A DNA stretch of 64,000 bases from Lumbricus terrestris (taxonomy: Eukaryota > Annelida > Clitellata > Crassiclitellata > Lumbricidae). Within the stretch, counting starts at the first letter, position 1. Each line of letters begins with the position of its first letter. The stretch covers positions 12,775,976 to 12,839,975 of the forward strand of contig OX457047.1 in assembly GCA_949752735.1 (NCBI GenBank), in the 5' to 3' direction. The notes beneath the pieces are model-generated. The model searched no databases and was not told the DNA's origin. It was given only the letters and a program-made list of their open reading frames with translations. The translations under genes were made by a program, and so were the position numbers. Positions 1 through 11,032 of this stretch are shown here, piece after piece.

Positions 1-413
1 TGAATTAATCTATCCCCCCGGATAGCTTTCAGGGGGGATACTCCGTTTCGTGTCACCGGCAGAGTAATACTAGCCCATCTCTAGCCCTCCACAGTCAATC
101 ACTGCATACAATATTGTACCAAGATTCCTCCACTAGTCCGTGGAAAGATCTTGATATTGTAGAGCAGAGGTGACAGTCAGCTGGCGGGGGAAGTGCCCAT
201 TGCCCAAAGAAACTTACACCACTGATAATCTTCAGGTATATTAGGTTATGTATCTGTGTAGGGCAGTATGCGGAACAGGTGGCGTACTAATAAGCCGGGG
301 CTCAGTCCTTGATCATGCGGTTGTCTGACTGGTGTGCATGAATAGGTCACTGACTCACTGCGAATTTAGAAGAGGAATCAATAGGTGATTTTTCTGTATT
401 CTATATGTAAAGT
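1..413. other. Intronic or intergenic start of window, with a short dispersed repeat
   Basis: No gene is recognised here. Bases 32-63 (a G-run followed by GATACTCCGTTTCGTG) resemble 29682-29712 (GGGGGATACTCTATTTCGTG), so this is part of a dispersed repeat family. The rest is ordinary non-coding sequence, probably intron of the minus-strand DNAJC8-like gene or its 3' flank. Confidence 0.4.
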
Positions 414-701
414 GTGAACATAGTGCAGATCAAAAATCGCGAGCTGTCGATTTACTCGATTATGATGTCTCTGAAAAGAAAGCGAACATTGGAAGAGAAG
501 AGAAGCTTCAATGAGAAATGGGAAACCGATTATTTCGTAGTGGAAACAGCTAATAAACAATCCATGAAATGCCTCACCTGCAGTAAAATAGTGAAAACCA
601 TAAAAGGGGACAATGCAAAACAGCATTTCCGCCGTCATGAATCTCATTCCTATGTAAAATTAGAAGGCGATTCGAGAAAAGTTTGTGTCGGTAAACTTTA
701 A
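414..701 (+). pseudogene. N-terminal zinc-finger fragment of a hAT-type transposase-like protein
   Basis: The 95-codon frame has a basic start (SLKRKRTLEEKRSFNEKW) and then a finger of the form CLTC, about fourteen residues, HFRRH. This arrangement (basic 'KRK…F…W' block, Cys-x2-Cys, His-x3-His) is what I know from BED/SPIN-DOC-like DNA-binding modules at the N-terminus of hAT transposases and their domesticated relatives (GTF2IRD2, EPM2AIP1 and ZBED-like proteins). No dimerisation or RNase-H-like domain follows before the stop at 701, and none was found within 2 kb. It is therefore a fragment or a single exon of an element. A role in DNA binding by the parent transposase is inferred from the family. 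It could alternatively be an exon of a domesticated host gene, but nothing nearby supports that. Confidence 0.55.
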
Positions 702-787
702 TATTTCCAACGGAAAACTTGCGTATTTTTTTAAATCGTCATCGTCACTGATTACTAGCATTATCCTATTTCTCGTCACTCATTCAT

Positions 788-960
788 TCATTATTAGAAT
801 TTATATAGCGCCCCTTCAAGATACTACTCAGAGGCGCTCCCAGCCCAGCCACAGCAAAAGAAAAAAGATTTAAGAGATTTAAGAAATAAAGATTGACTGG
901 TCAGGTGGAGGAGATGAAGGTTAGAAGGGAGGTCATTAATGAGTACTGCCGTGACTGGCC
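788..960 (-). mobile_element. LINE 3'-end fragment (L2-like, shared SINE/LINE tail)
   Basis: After an ATTC run, the sequence reads TTTATATAGCGCCCCTTCAA and then CAGAGGCGCTCCCAGCCC. This is the reverse complement of the 3' tail seen in the large minus-strand LINE at 57301-60788. Only the 3' untranslated part and perhaps the last codons remain. Confidence 0.6.
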
Positions 961-1182
961 GGAGTTAACACACCGAGGCGCCGCTCCCTCTCTTATGTCA
1001 CAATAGACATGCATAAATTTTAGATATCAAAGCAGCAGATATCTTGGCGGCCATGGTAAGAATATGAGCCTTTGATGCGGCCGACACGAACGAAAAGGTT
1101 GCGCACCCCTGACATACGGTAATGAAGGATTCAAGACAACTGAGAGCTTTATCCTTGATTCCAAATGAGTGTGACAGTCACT

Positions 1183-1290
1183 GAATTGGACTTCCTCAAG
1201 GTTCCTACTGGTGGCTTGAGGTGGATTCGAACCTGGAACCCACAGGCCCCAAAGCACCGAACCCACCACTACACCACCATGCCCGGCGGT
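1183..1290 (-). mobile_element. 5' half of tRNA-derived SINE
   Basis: Read on the minus strand this has an A-box-like TGGTGTAGTGG and a B-box GGTTCGAATCC separated by tRNA-like spacing. It matches the heads of the SINEs at 1405-1620 and 60789-61000. The 3' LINE-like tail is missing or unrecognisable. The flanking bases 961-1182 show nothing I recognise. Confidence 0.65.
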
Positions 1291-1298
1291 ATATACTG

Positions 1299-1930
1299 GA
1301 GCTGAACCGAATATTCATATTGGATTTGCTTCGAACTCAAAAAGCTTTGAATAGTCTATTTGTATTTGGCCAAATAGTGTATTCAAACTAAATATGAATT
1401 GTAAATGCATGGTGTGGACCGTGGTGGTGTAGTGTGGCGTCGGTGCCTTGGAGCCAGAGGGTTTCAGGTTCTAATCCACCTCAAGCCGCCGCGTAGGGAC
1501 CTTGAGCAGGGACCTTCATTTGCAATTGCTCGGGTGCTTCAGCATGAAACTCCGATGCAGTGTCCGTGGCGTAGTCGGGAGTGCCTCTGAATAGGAGCTT
1601 GAAGGAACGCTATAGAAATGGAGAAATAAAAGTAATAAATGTGCTACATGAAATTAGTGCTTCACTGCATAGTTTCCATTGTGACCTAAACTCTCCTTTA
1701 AGCCTCCAATCTATGCATTCTAAGGCATATAAATCTTAAACTTTTTGAGTTTCGTAAATTAAACATACAGGCCATGTTCTGTATGAAAGTCAATTTACAT
1801 GCGCTTAGTTTTACCTTTACCCCTCACTGTTGCTGCCCAATATTTTATCTGTATTCTTATTCAGCCAAATAATATGGCCAGTTATATGTATTCGGCTGAA
1901 TCGTAAAATGCTATTCGGTTCAGCTCTAGT
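1299..1930. mobile_element. TIR element (hAT-like relic) split by a SINE
   Basis: The left end GGAGCTGAACCGAATA and the right end TATTCGGTTCAGCTCT are inverted repeats. They enclose about 630 bp, of which about 215 bp is the SINE at 1405-1620. No coding frame is visible. A target-site duplication could not be fixed, so the hAT assignment rests only on the style of the ends. Confidence 0.5.
1405..1620 (+). mobile_element. tRNA-derived SINE with LINE-like 3' tail
   Basis: The head contains GGTGGTGTAGTG (A box) and a slightly decayed B box (GGTTCTAATCC). The body carries GCATGAAACTCCGATGCAGTG, and the tail reads GGGAGTGCCTCTGAATAG then CTTGAAGGAACGCTATA. The same body and tail occur at 39880-40078 (minus) and 60789-61000. 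The tail matches the L2-like LINE 3' end, so mobilisation by that LINE is inferred. Confidence 0.75.
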
Positions 1931-2690
1931 AAATAGAGTATTGAACATAAATTTTTAACAAAATTTGGGTTGAGGCATAGTTTGGGCACCATAAATTTTT
2001 CCAAATCAGATGAATGAATGAGAAAACAGCACTACAAAGGTTGAGAGCACTGCACTAATTGTTTTGAAGCCTATTTCTTTGCTCGTTTGTGAAAATTCCT
2101 GCCACACCAAATGATTGCTCTATTGTTGCTGATGTTACAAAAAAACGCAATGGCTCAGATGCTCAGATGGAAAGTCTGAGTGGAGAAACTAAAATTGTTA
2201 AGGCTGAAACAGGAACTTTCAAACAAATCTTTACTTTACTTTTGGGTTCATTTATATATTGAAATTTTGCAAAAAAAAACAAGTCACAACTAGAAGCAAT
2301 TATGTTTTAAAAGGATATTATGAAAAATAAAATAAAAATATTTGTTGATGCTTAACTAATAATGAAATCAGCCAGAAAAGGCAAGTAAGGTCATATTTAC
2401 GCAAGGTAAAGTAAGGTAAGTAAGTAACTATAGTACTTCTATTCCATATGCAAACGTACAACAGGACATCAACAAATACGCAATATAACACATAGAAGCA
2501 ATGATAATAATGAAGGATTAATATAACAAGTAATGAATTTTTTTAGATACAGAAAAAATACAAAGCTTACAGCCATCAATGGCGCCCATCCAAAATAAGA
2601 TCAATCTGTCAGTCAACAACAAACTCAGCTCAACTTGAACGAATTGGCACCGGAAGAGTCAAAATGGTAAGTGCACCGCACACACAAAGA
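1931..2690. other. No recognisable feature
   Basis: AT-rich non-coding sequence with a short GGTAAG/GTAAGTAAG run near 2395-2425. No convincing coding frame, terminal repeat or RNA gene was seen. Confidence 0.4.
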
Positions 2691-2698
2691 GTCTAGAC

Positions 2699-3996
2699 CA
2701 GTGATTTTCAACCGGGGTTCCGCGCCGCGGGCGTCGGCCAGGGGTTCCGCGGCAGTTTGGTAGAAATTTTAGTGCACCGACTTAAATCCTAAAAGTATCA
2801 GCAATGACTATATTCTTTCCCATCCTTCAGTCATTCTTTCTTGCTTAAAACATGTTACATTATTATGTGAATGTATTGTTGTTTTCTATAGGTCTATAGA
2901 CGAATTATGTCGTTCAATACTTGTTTTTCCCGAAGTTACGCGCAGCAAATCGAAATCTATAGGCTTAGACCTTATAGATTGCCTACGTTCCAACTGTCCA
3001 ATCGGACAAAGCATTTTTACCATTGTCTTTAAACTACTTGGACGCTCGAGATCCGTTCTGACTAAACAGAATAGGCCTATTACTTATCCAACGGCTTGTT
3101 TGCTTGTTTATTCTTCATTAACTTTTTGGTTAGTTGTTCATTTTTGAAGAGCCAGTAGTTAAATTTCTCATCCAGAGGTAGCGGATATTCAAATTTTGGC
3201 AAATGTAAAGGCGGAACCCTAAGCAAATAATTATTTTGTCTGTAGTATCTTTAGCCGAGAGGCCTAGGCGATGCTCGCTATTTGCTTCTCGGAAAATCAC
3301 TTAAGATGTGTAAAATAAGAATCAGATGTGTGATTATTGTGACAGAAGCACTTTTTCACGTGCAGGGACGTTATTAGCAAACAAAGCTGACACTCCCCAA
3401 ATAAGCTGAAGCTCTCTGCCCCACTATAGCCTCGTGTCATTCACCACACTCATGACGGTTGAGCCCCAAAAGTTACTTTTATGTTGAAGATGAATCATCA
3501 TGTATCTGACTATAATAATTATGTTCGTGTCTCTCTACGATCTACTGTCCAAGACTTAAGCCAGGCATAAATTTCCCAGTAAACTGGAAAATACTTTAAT
3601 AGTCTTCAACTTGTCCATTACACTGATATGCAGAATAGAACGCATTTTTATTTTTCAATATTCTATCCGTCTGGCAGATGGATTGGTGGTTGTTGGCGAA
3701 ATAGAGCGGAAATGCAGTTGTTATCTTACAGTGCTTTGCGCACTAGACCTATACTTCTACAATTTACTAAAGCAAGTATTTGTAATGTGATAGGGTCTAC
3801 TATAGACTGCACCAGACGTGCAAGTAACGTAACTTACATGTACTGTACATCTAAATATTGGCCTACATAGTTTCACAAATTGCAACTGTTGGCTATGTAT
3901 GTCTTGAAATTCTGGACGGGTGAAATGCAAAGGGTTCCGCGAGCAAATACGTGCTTCGGAAAGGTTCCGCCAATACAAAAAGGTTGAAAACCACTG
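2699..3996. mobile_element. Non-autonomous hAT transposon (1.3 kb) with 8-bp TSD
   Basis: The left end CAGTGATTTTCAACC and the right end GGTTGAAAACCACTG form terminal inverted repeats. They are flanked by a perfect 8-bp duplication GTCTAGAC at 2691-2698 and 3997-4004. The 8-bp TSD and the CAGTGG..TTCAACC end are hallmarks of the hAT superfamily (Charlie-like ends). GGTTCCGCG repeats lie just inside both ends. No transposase frame is present, so it must have been moved in trans. Confidence 0.9.
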
Positions 3997-4033
3997 GTCT
4001 AGACAAAAGATCTTCATCCGAAGTTGATGGCTG

Positions 4034-4084
4034 GCATGTTATTCAAAGTTATTTAAAGTTATTTAAAGTTATTCAAAGTTCCCG
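4034..4084. repeat. Short tandem repeat, about 12-bp unit
   Basis: Four copies of GTTATTYAAA/GTTATTTAAA run head to tail at about 4038-4080, just beyond the hAT element. Confidence 0.7.
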
Positions 4085-5079
4085 AAGCGACAGAGAAGAG
4101 GGAGGAGTGAAGACAGACGACAGGTAACTATGAAATTTCAATTAGAATTAGACAACTTTAATTAGAATGAGAATAAGACTAGCAAAATTTTAGTTAGTAA
4201 TTAATTAGAATAAGAATTAACTACCAAACTAAGTAATTAATTAGTTTATAAATAATTAGTTACCAATAACTGAAAGAAAGACTCTTTACCGCTCGTGTGC
4301 ATCTTTTGTTTCACGTTCCTGACGATGCCTTTCTAAATCAGCGAATAGTTTGCAAGTCTGGACGTATACAGCATGCTTGTACTATAAACACATAACCATG
4401 ACAGCTACACAAGAAACAAAAATGAAATTTTATTTGTTTCATTTTCATATTTCATTTAATCAGGTTTTTGAATATTCAAAACATAGTCGAAACAAGCAAA
4501 ACACTTCTACAGTTAATAGTTCTGGTATAATGTATGATATACCATGGAAACCATGCATTTCTGCACAAACAAGGGATCCAGAAGATAAAATCTGCTACAG
4601 CTTCTTCTACGAGGTTTGGCAATAATTCCTTTTCTGTTGTGGGACCCAGTACATTGAACTGTCTTTTTGACTGCAATTATGGAGAATGTGCCAACGTTGG
4701 AGACATTTAAATCACAATGAAAGACCCATCTTTTCGAGCAACTGTACGACTTGCTGAACTCATGTGCAGCACCCTTTCCTTTGGCATCGGCTGTGCTACG
4801 GTGAATCATCCTATTAGTATCATTGTTATTAAAATCCAAGAATTCTACATAAAAACCCATGTGTTTAACCCATATTTAGCGGAATGCCAATCATATAAGA
4901 GTGTTAAGCTTCAATTTCTCATTATAATTTCATATAAAATCAACTTTCTAACGGTTAAACCACCAGTTTGTGTTGCAAATATTTTCTGACTAATTTTGTC
5001 TTCTTTTCTCTGGTCAGATAAGCTTGAATTATTTAGTGCTTGTTATCATTTATTTATTGTATTGCATCGTTTCTAAAAA
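4085..5079. other. AT-rich stretch, possible LINE trace
   Basis: 4130-4270 is rich in AATTAG/TTAGTAATT words. At 4588-4665 one plus-strand frame reads TRFGNNSFSVVGPSTLN, resembling the C-terminal 'R.FS.AGP..WN' segment common in CR1/L2-like LINE proteins. It is only about 25 codons long, so this is a weak call. Nothing else is recognised. Confidence 0.3.
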
Positions 5080-5395
5080 TTATATAGCACCTCTCTCTCA
5101 CAGTGCACACCAATCAGATGATCCCAGCATGTTAGATCAAGAGAGAGAAAAAAATGGTCTTGAGACAACGAAAAGAGGAACCTGGCCCACCAGTTAGTAA
5201 GTAGTGCGTCAAAGAAGGAAGCTGGTTCCACAGTGTAAGGTCAATGAGAGCAAAGGCTCGCATTTTAGCCATGGTGGTCCTAGCTCGTGGGACGAGGAGA
5301 TAATTTATCATGAAGAGCTTGCTAGATGCCCTGCACTATGATGGGTATAGCTGGAATGTCATTGGACACTTCAAAATTGTAGCATTCCTAAGGAA
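5080..5395 (-). mobile_element. LINE 3'-end fragment (minus)
   Basis: The sequence starts with TATATAGCACCTCTCTCTC and continues with diverged text resembling the antisense 3' region of the L2-like LINE at 49728-51612, including a GGTCCTAGCTCGTGGGACGA region in the position of that element's C-terminal coding part. It is 5' truncated and strongly diverged. Confidence 0.45.
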
Positions 5396-5762
5396 TGGAA
5401 CTGGCTACCAATGTTTGTCCATGTCGTAAGAGTCTCTTCCATTAAGATATGTGTAATATATTTTTCATTGGCTTTTAAGTATTTTGATATCTTCCTTAAA
5501 CTGACAACTAACTTTCCACAATACAACTTATCTCCAAATTACATTTCTGTGTGACTTTGCATGATTTAAAAATGTTTGCAGAAGTAATAATAGTAATGTG
5601 CTCTATACTGTGCACTGTGCAGTGTGGGAGGGGAGGAGTGGAAATGGAGTAAGCAAGACAGTGACTCATACAGCCTCTGCTGCTCAAAAGTGGTCCTCCT
5701 GTTGAAAACGAAGTGCGTGGTTGGCAACCGAGCTCTCGCCGGTATATGCGAGTATCCAGAGC

Positions 5763-5911
5763 AGTGATTCCCAACCTTTTTTGGCTTGTGGCACACTAAG
5801 AAAGAATAAAAATTTTCGTGGCACACTTAATAATAATTACCTCTTTAAAAATCTATTTGTCGCTATTATTTAATAATATTCTAATTTTAATGTTTTTATT
5901 GTCTAATAATA
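5763..5911. mobile_element. Left end of a second hAT element, interrupted
   Basis: CAGTGATTCCCAACC followed by GGCTTGTGGCACACT is a typical hAT terminal repeat. The next hAT (5920-9260) inserted just downstream. I did not find the matching right end (GGTTGGGAATCACTG), so it was lost or lies too diverged to see. Confidence 0.55.
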
Positions 5912-6764
5912 CTCTAGTGCAGCGGTTCTCAACCTTTTTAGTGTGACGACCCCTTTGTGACATTTCGAAAGTTATGACGACCCCCAGCAACAAAATTGAC
6001 CACGTTAGCCCCTTCACTGCATTTTGTTACCATTGTCCATTGTTAGGCATTTTCGCTTCATAATTTGAAAACCGTTTTTGGCAGTTGTGTGAGGTTTCCC
6101 GGCTCTTTCGATCCTGAGAGCTACCTGGTAGTTGAAGTTTTTAAGTTTAAGCTTCCTATTCTTTTCAGCAGGTAGAGAGAGAGGTTTGGGGATGGATACA
6201 TGTAAGTGTCCCTCCCATTGTCGATTTTTTCCCACACTACACTGGTAGCAGTTTAAACTGACATTTTGACGAAATTGCTTAACTCGATCATATCATATCA
6301 GTGCTCACAGTCGTGGTTTAAGACCTTAAAAATGTCCCTTCCCATTGCGGATTTTCCCCCACACTGCAATGGACGCATTTCTAAGTTGACATCTCAAGAA
6401 AATTTCTCATAATTTCAGTGCTGAAAGTCATGGTTTAAGACTTCAATAAATATCCCCTACCCATTATATAATTTTTTTAATATTCACACTAACGGCTGCA
6501 TTTTAAGCTGTCATCTTAGTAAAATTGCTATTTTTTCAATGCTGATAGTCTTGGTTTAAGACTTTAAGAGTGTTGCCTCGAAATGTTTACAGTTTTTTGG
6601 ATTTGCACACTATAGCTGGGACATTTTATGCTGTCATCTTAACAAAGTTACTCATGATTTCCCTTCCTCGTTGTTTACTTTATGTTTATTTGCACACTGT
6701 AACGGTAGTTAATTGCTAGAATCACAAATCACAAGTTGCTAAAATCCTACTTTTTAGGTGTGAC

Positions 6765-6848
6765 TGCATGGGCTATGAGCACCTCTGAGTAGGTTTTTTA
6801 AAGAGGCACTACATAAATTCTATGAGTGAATGAACAAATGAATGAATG
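6765..6848 (+). mobile_element. LINE/SINE 3' tail fragment with (TGAA)n
   Basis: It reads GAGCACCTCTGAGTAGG, then AAAGAGGCACTACATAAATT, then a GAATGAAC/AATGAATG tail. This is a short sense copy of the tail family seen at 16700-16775 and 49000-49075. Confidence 0.6.
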
Positions 6849-7054
6849 CAGGGCTGTTTTTAAGAAATTTTTAGAACTGCACATCCTCTTCTCTTCTTTC
6901 TCGTCCTCCATGGTAAATTACTCCCAATCTGAGGAAAATGACCTATTTTTACTAGTTTTAACTGCACGGAACGTGACGGAAGTGCTTTTACAACTGCACG
7001 AATCCATTTTAGAACTGCACATTTTGGGTAGAACTGCACAGTAAAAAAGCCCTG
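6849..7054. mobile_element. 206-bp hAT-like MITE
   Basis: The ends CAGGGCTGTTTTTA and TAAAAAAGCCCTG are inverted repeats. They are flanked by AATGAATG at 6841-6848 and 7055-7062. The TSD is 8 bp but lies in a (GAAT)n tail, so its length is not decisive. GAACTGCAC recurs four or five times inside. Confidence 0.65.
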
Positions 7055-7294
7055 AATGAATGAATGGTAGCACTTTAAGCTGTCGTCTTAGCAACATTAC
7101 TCATAATTTCAGTGCTCAGAGATGTGGTTTAAGACCTCAATAATATCAACCCAAATGTCATTTTTTTATTTTGCACTCGGTAATGATAGCATTTAAAGCT
7201 GACATCTTAACAAAATTAAATTGCTCATTATGGATAAACAGCGGATGACATTGTATAAATTTACAATGATTTTTATGAAATATTGGGGGATATA

Positions 7295-8884
7295 CCGTAT
7301 TTTTGCGAATATAACACGCGGGTTATACAAAGTTTTACAAACCACGCACCCTACCCGCGTGGTATACTCGGGGGCGTGTTATACAAATTATTTTTTGCAC
7401 AGCCAAATTTTAAACGAGATTATTTTCAGGTCATGGTCAAAACTGCTGTAAAAAGGTTTTACTCACAATACGGAAGCATAGACGTCGACGAAACGATAGG
7501 GCGTACAGTCCGACGTCAGTAGAAATATTCGTTTATCATCATTATCATAAAATGTCAGAGCCGCAGAAAATCACAATTGAAAAAGAAAATAATATTATTT
7601 GACCTTAAATAATTATAAAAGTCAAATATTACTGTATATAAATTGTAATTGTCTGTCGTTTTCAATTTTGAATAAACAAATGATTTCAAACAGTCTAGTT
7701 AATCACCCTTTTCAGTGTCATCCGCTGTCTCTTCCACATTAAAAATATAAATATTGTCCACGGCATCAAAAATGAAGTACAATTTTACCAGAATGGCTTG
7801 CCAGTTACCAAATAGTTCCATTCCATTTTCTTTGCAGTGACCGCGAATGCGGTGAATGCCATGTGTACACCCATGTAAAAGTCAACATTTCCTGGCTAAA
7901 CCCACTTTATTTTCGTCAATTGATATATCAAGCAATTATTAATCGCTAGATTTATCGAAATTGACTTCGTTTTAAGCTAATTCTTCAAGGAAATGGCGAG
8001 TTTATACGGGAATCTATTCCTCCGCAAGGGCCGCCATCTTAGATTTTTTGAATTTGCGAGTCAAAGTAACGCGCGTACATTCCCACTTCAAATATATCTT
8101 CGACTTATATATACGCTTAATTATATAATCTTGGCCTAAAGACATAAAGTTTCAAAAATAATTACATTACATTTCATGGCCAAGAAAAATCGTTATAAGA
8201 GATCGCCAATACTAGGTTTAAGGGCAGAGCATACGATCGTCATTACCACATGGCACAATAGTAGGTTACACCACACGCTCGTTATTTAAGGTTATATGGA
8301 AGTGGGGTTGATTAAATCAATTCTGGCTTCAATATAACTTGGATTGTCGAAAAATGCTACAATGGGCGCATCGCTAAATTCGCTAAAAAATACTTTTAAC
8401 AAGATCGCTTTGCTTGATGAAACCGGCTTATGTCGAAGTCTTCCTATCAAATTATTCACTTCATCAATGCTATGATCTTTAAACGACGAATACCTTACCC
8501 TGTGAAGACCTTACCAGTGCCAGCAAAGAACCGGAAACAAGGTAATTCGCGCTTACAGTAAATCGTTATATTTATATAGTAAACTTTATAGAAACGTTCA
8601 TTTTAGCAGGAACCTTCCATTTTCTTTAAAAAAAGATAAAATTTTCATAAAACGGATTATTTTAATTTGCGTTTAACTGAACTAGTTATGACTATACACA
8701 CGAGTCACATTAACGTTAGCATACATGTTCGAGTACTCAAGCGCATCTTGATGCACGGAAGTGGGTGCGTCTTATATTCGGGTGCGTGTTATATAACTCA
8801 ATTTTTACTTAAATCGCAAAAAGTAGCGGGTTATATTCGGGTGCGTGTTATACCCGTGTGCGTGTTATATTCGCGAAAATACGG
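7295..8884. mobile_element. TA-flanked TIR transposon, superfamily uncertain
   Basis: The left end CCGTATTTTTGCGAATATAA and the right end TTATATTCGCGAAAATACGG are inverted repeats, flanked by TA at 7293-7294 and 8885-8886. The subterminal regions repeat GCGTGTTATA and TATTCGGGTGCGTG on both sides. A TA duplication suits the Tc1/mariner/pogo group, and I suspect pogo/Tigger-like. No transposase frame is visible. It sits inside the hAT at 5920-9260. Confidence 0.75.
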
Positions 8885-9318
8885 TAAGTTTTTTAGCTCG
8901 GTCACGCCACAAATTTCAAGGTTACCGTCCCTCTGTTGCGCCCACGAATATGCCTCACTAGCTGGCAGAATGAATTCTTTTATAAAACCGAATATTGTTC
9001 ATTTTTAAAGAAGAATAGGAAAGGGGGAATTTACATTTAAAAAATAAAATGTCAAAAATTAAACCAGCTGCAGCAATCTAACAGTTGACCCATAGCAAAG
9101 CATAAGCAAAATTTATGTTGAGTTGTTTTGATGCAGTGGATAGCGTTGAAATTGATATTAGACCAACATCCTTTACAAATTTCTGATGGTCCTAGGCGAC
9201 CCCTGGCAAATCGTCAGGCGACCCCCGTGGGGGTCACGACCCACAGGTTGAGAACCGCTGCTCTAGTGAGTCTAGTCAGTCAGCAGATCAAATTGAAACG
9301 AGGCTCCAGAGATGACAA

Positions 9319-10083
9319 TCGGTACTTGTTTTTTTTTTATCTGACCACCAAAATTTAGTTATGGCAAAAAATACGCTAAAAACAAGGCTGGATAAACAAA
9401 ATAATATTTATTTATATTTCCTTAATTCAAACTGAAATTGACAAGCCACGACTTTTGAAAGTATGTTTTTGAAAAATAAAGCCATTGAATGTCATGCGAT
9501 GAGGAATAACTGGCGTAATTGCAGTATCGGGGACCTTGTGTGTTGGTTGTGTGTCGGGTCAGGTTAGGCGTTGTGAGGGTCGATTAGGGTCAGGTTAAGC
9601 ATAGTGAGGGGCGGTTAGGGTTAGTTTTACGGTTAGTGTCGTCATTAGCTACTATCCAAATATATTGTATAGGTCTATGCATCGATCTCCGATACTGCAA
9701 TTTCGCCGAATAATTGGCAAACTATAATATCGGCAACTGAATGATGACTCTAACCCAAAACCTAACCCTAACCAACCCTCATGACGCCTGATCTGACTCT
9801 AACCAACCTTCGCAGAGGGTATCCTGACCTAACCGACCCTCACGACGCCTAACCGACCCTGTACATGGCACATACGGTATACGACTGATGATAACTCTAG
9901 AAAGCTCATTGTTTTTAAACGGTTAAATTGCACTTGTTTTCATTCTTCTAAAACAATAAACAAGATTTTCTTAAATGTACATATTTCTGCGATGACTCGA
10001 CGTATTTCTGCAGTACTATCGATGCTTAATACCAAAAAATTAAGCGAAAAAATTTGTGTGGTCAGATAAAAAAATAAGTACCC
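9319..10083. mobile_element. Fold-back element with inner and outer inverted repeats
   Basis: The outer arms at about 9321-9354 (GGTACTTG, T-run, ATCTGACCAC) and 10048-10083 (GTGGTCAGAT, A-run, AAGTACC) are inverted. Inside, GGCGTAATTGCAGTATCGG (about 9513-9532) pairs with CCGATACTGCAATTTCGCC (about 9690-9709). Two GGTTAGG-rich blocks also face each other. No coding frame is present, and the superfamily is unknown. Confidence 0.6.
9540..9860. repeat. Mirrored GGTTAGG-rich, telomere-like blocks
   Basis: 9545-9640 contains GGTCAGGTTAGGCGTTGTGA and related words. 9745-9862 carries the complementary CCTAACCCTAACC, CCTCACGACGCCTAACC and similar words. Individual words equal the metazoan telomere repeat, but the blocks are diverged and internal to a fold-back element, so this is not a telomere. 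Confidence 0.6.
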
Positions 10084-10299
10084 GACAATCATAGACTACT
10101 CGCATTTCATCGTCGATTCCAAGAAGTCTCTCCCTCTTTTTACACTTTTCAGGCTGAAAATACAAATTTGCAAAACCATGAAGATGCAAATGGCAGAAGA
10201 ATTTTGACTGATCTGGAACTGATCGAAGGATACAATTTCTGAATGGAAAGTCAAAACTCATTAAAACTCTTTAGAAAAAAATGTTGACTGGTAAAAGTT

Positions 10300-10832
10300 G
10301 ACAGTTCGTAAATCAATGAGCTGTTCTTCATCCTCGGTTGTAAGATCTGTAGGAATACTATCAGGAGGCTTCAGAATAAAGAAGGGAGTGAGACAGGGAT
10401 GCGTGATGTCACCTCATTTGTTCAACATCATGGCAGAGACGGTTATGAGAGAGGCACTGGAGGGATGGCAGGGAGGAATACGGATAGGAGGAAGGGTCAT
10501 TAGTAACCTAAGATACGCATACGATATAGTACTATTAGCGGGAACAGAATTGGAGTTGCAGGAACTGACAGAACGACTACACCAAGCAGGAGAAAAGAGA
10601 GGTCTGAGGATAAACATGAATAACACCAAAGTGATGACACAAAAAGGCAGAACGTGTAATATTGAAATTGGAGGACAAAAACTGGAACAGGTAGGCACTT
10701 TTCATTACCTAGGATCGTTGATAACTGAAGATGCAGGCAGCAGCACAGATATAAGAGAGAAATTAGCAAGAGGACTCAACACAGGGACAGCGTTGAAGAC
10801 GCTATGGAAAAGTCATAATATAAAAATGATTA
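10300..10832 (+). pseudogene. RTE-like LINE reverse transcriptase, 5' part (split gene)
   Basis: The frame 10298-10849 encodes the middle of a non-LTR reverse transcriptase: GFRIKKGVRQGC at the start, then ISNLRYAYD at the catalytic box, then RINMNNTKVM and a thumb-like region. The box reads YAYD where active enzymes have YADD, so a catalytic Asp is replaced by Tyr. The frame is cut at 10832 by the Harbinger-like element and resumes at 15475. It is 5' truncated near 10300: fingers and endonuclease are absent. The closest relatives I recognise are RTE-type elements, as for the other LINEs with the R.K.VRQGC and YGCESW motifs in this window. Confidence 0.8.
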
Positions 10833-11032
10833 GGCCCCAAAAAAAATAATGCTGTGTTTCCGGTAACAGAGCTCTAAAAAATTGGGTAGGTAGGTCGAAA
10901 AATATTTTTATTTTGGTAAAATATTTTTATACAGTGACTATCCGAAAAATTAAACCCAACTACTCTTTTTGCGAGTTCGATCAAAGATTGAGGAGCTTAA
11001 TCGAACTCATCTCTTTCCCTCGACGAACATGT

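Larger units (their letters stand above)
6225..7230. repeat. Diverged tandem repeat, about 118-bp period
   Basis: The phrase TGGTTTAAGAC recurs near 6314, 6432, 6551 and 7120, with shared neighbours such as GCTGTCATCTTA and ATTTCAGTGCT. At least five diverged copies form the left arm of the hAT element. The array is interrupted at 6765-7062 by a LINE tail and a MITE. Confidence 0.7.
5920..9260. mobile_element. hAT transposon (3.3 kb) with 8-bp TSD and nested insertions
   Basis: The ends CAGCGGTTCTCAACC and GGTTGAGAACCGCTG are perfect inverted repeats, flanked by the 8-bp duplication CTCTAGTG at 5912-5919 and 9261-9268. GACGACCCC/GGCGACCCC motifs lie subterminally on both sides. No hAT transposase domain is seen. 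The left part holds a tandem repeat (6225-7230), a LINE tail and a small MITE. A TA-flanked element occupies 7295-8884. The superfamily is assigned from the TSD length and end sequence. Confidence 0.9.

Noticed and set aside
4513..4860. 115-codon minus-strand frame
   Set aside because: No recognisable domain. The opposite strand shows a weak LINE C-terminal trace, which explains the openness better.
8667..9008. 113-codon plus-strand frame
   Set aside because: It spans the terminal repeats of the TA-flanked element and its translation follows the GCGTGTTATA repeats, so it is not a gene.
9540..9860. Telomere or interstitial telomeric array
   Set aside because: GGTTAGG words are diverged, occur in two facing blocks and sit inside a fold-back element.
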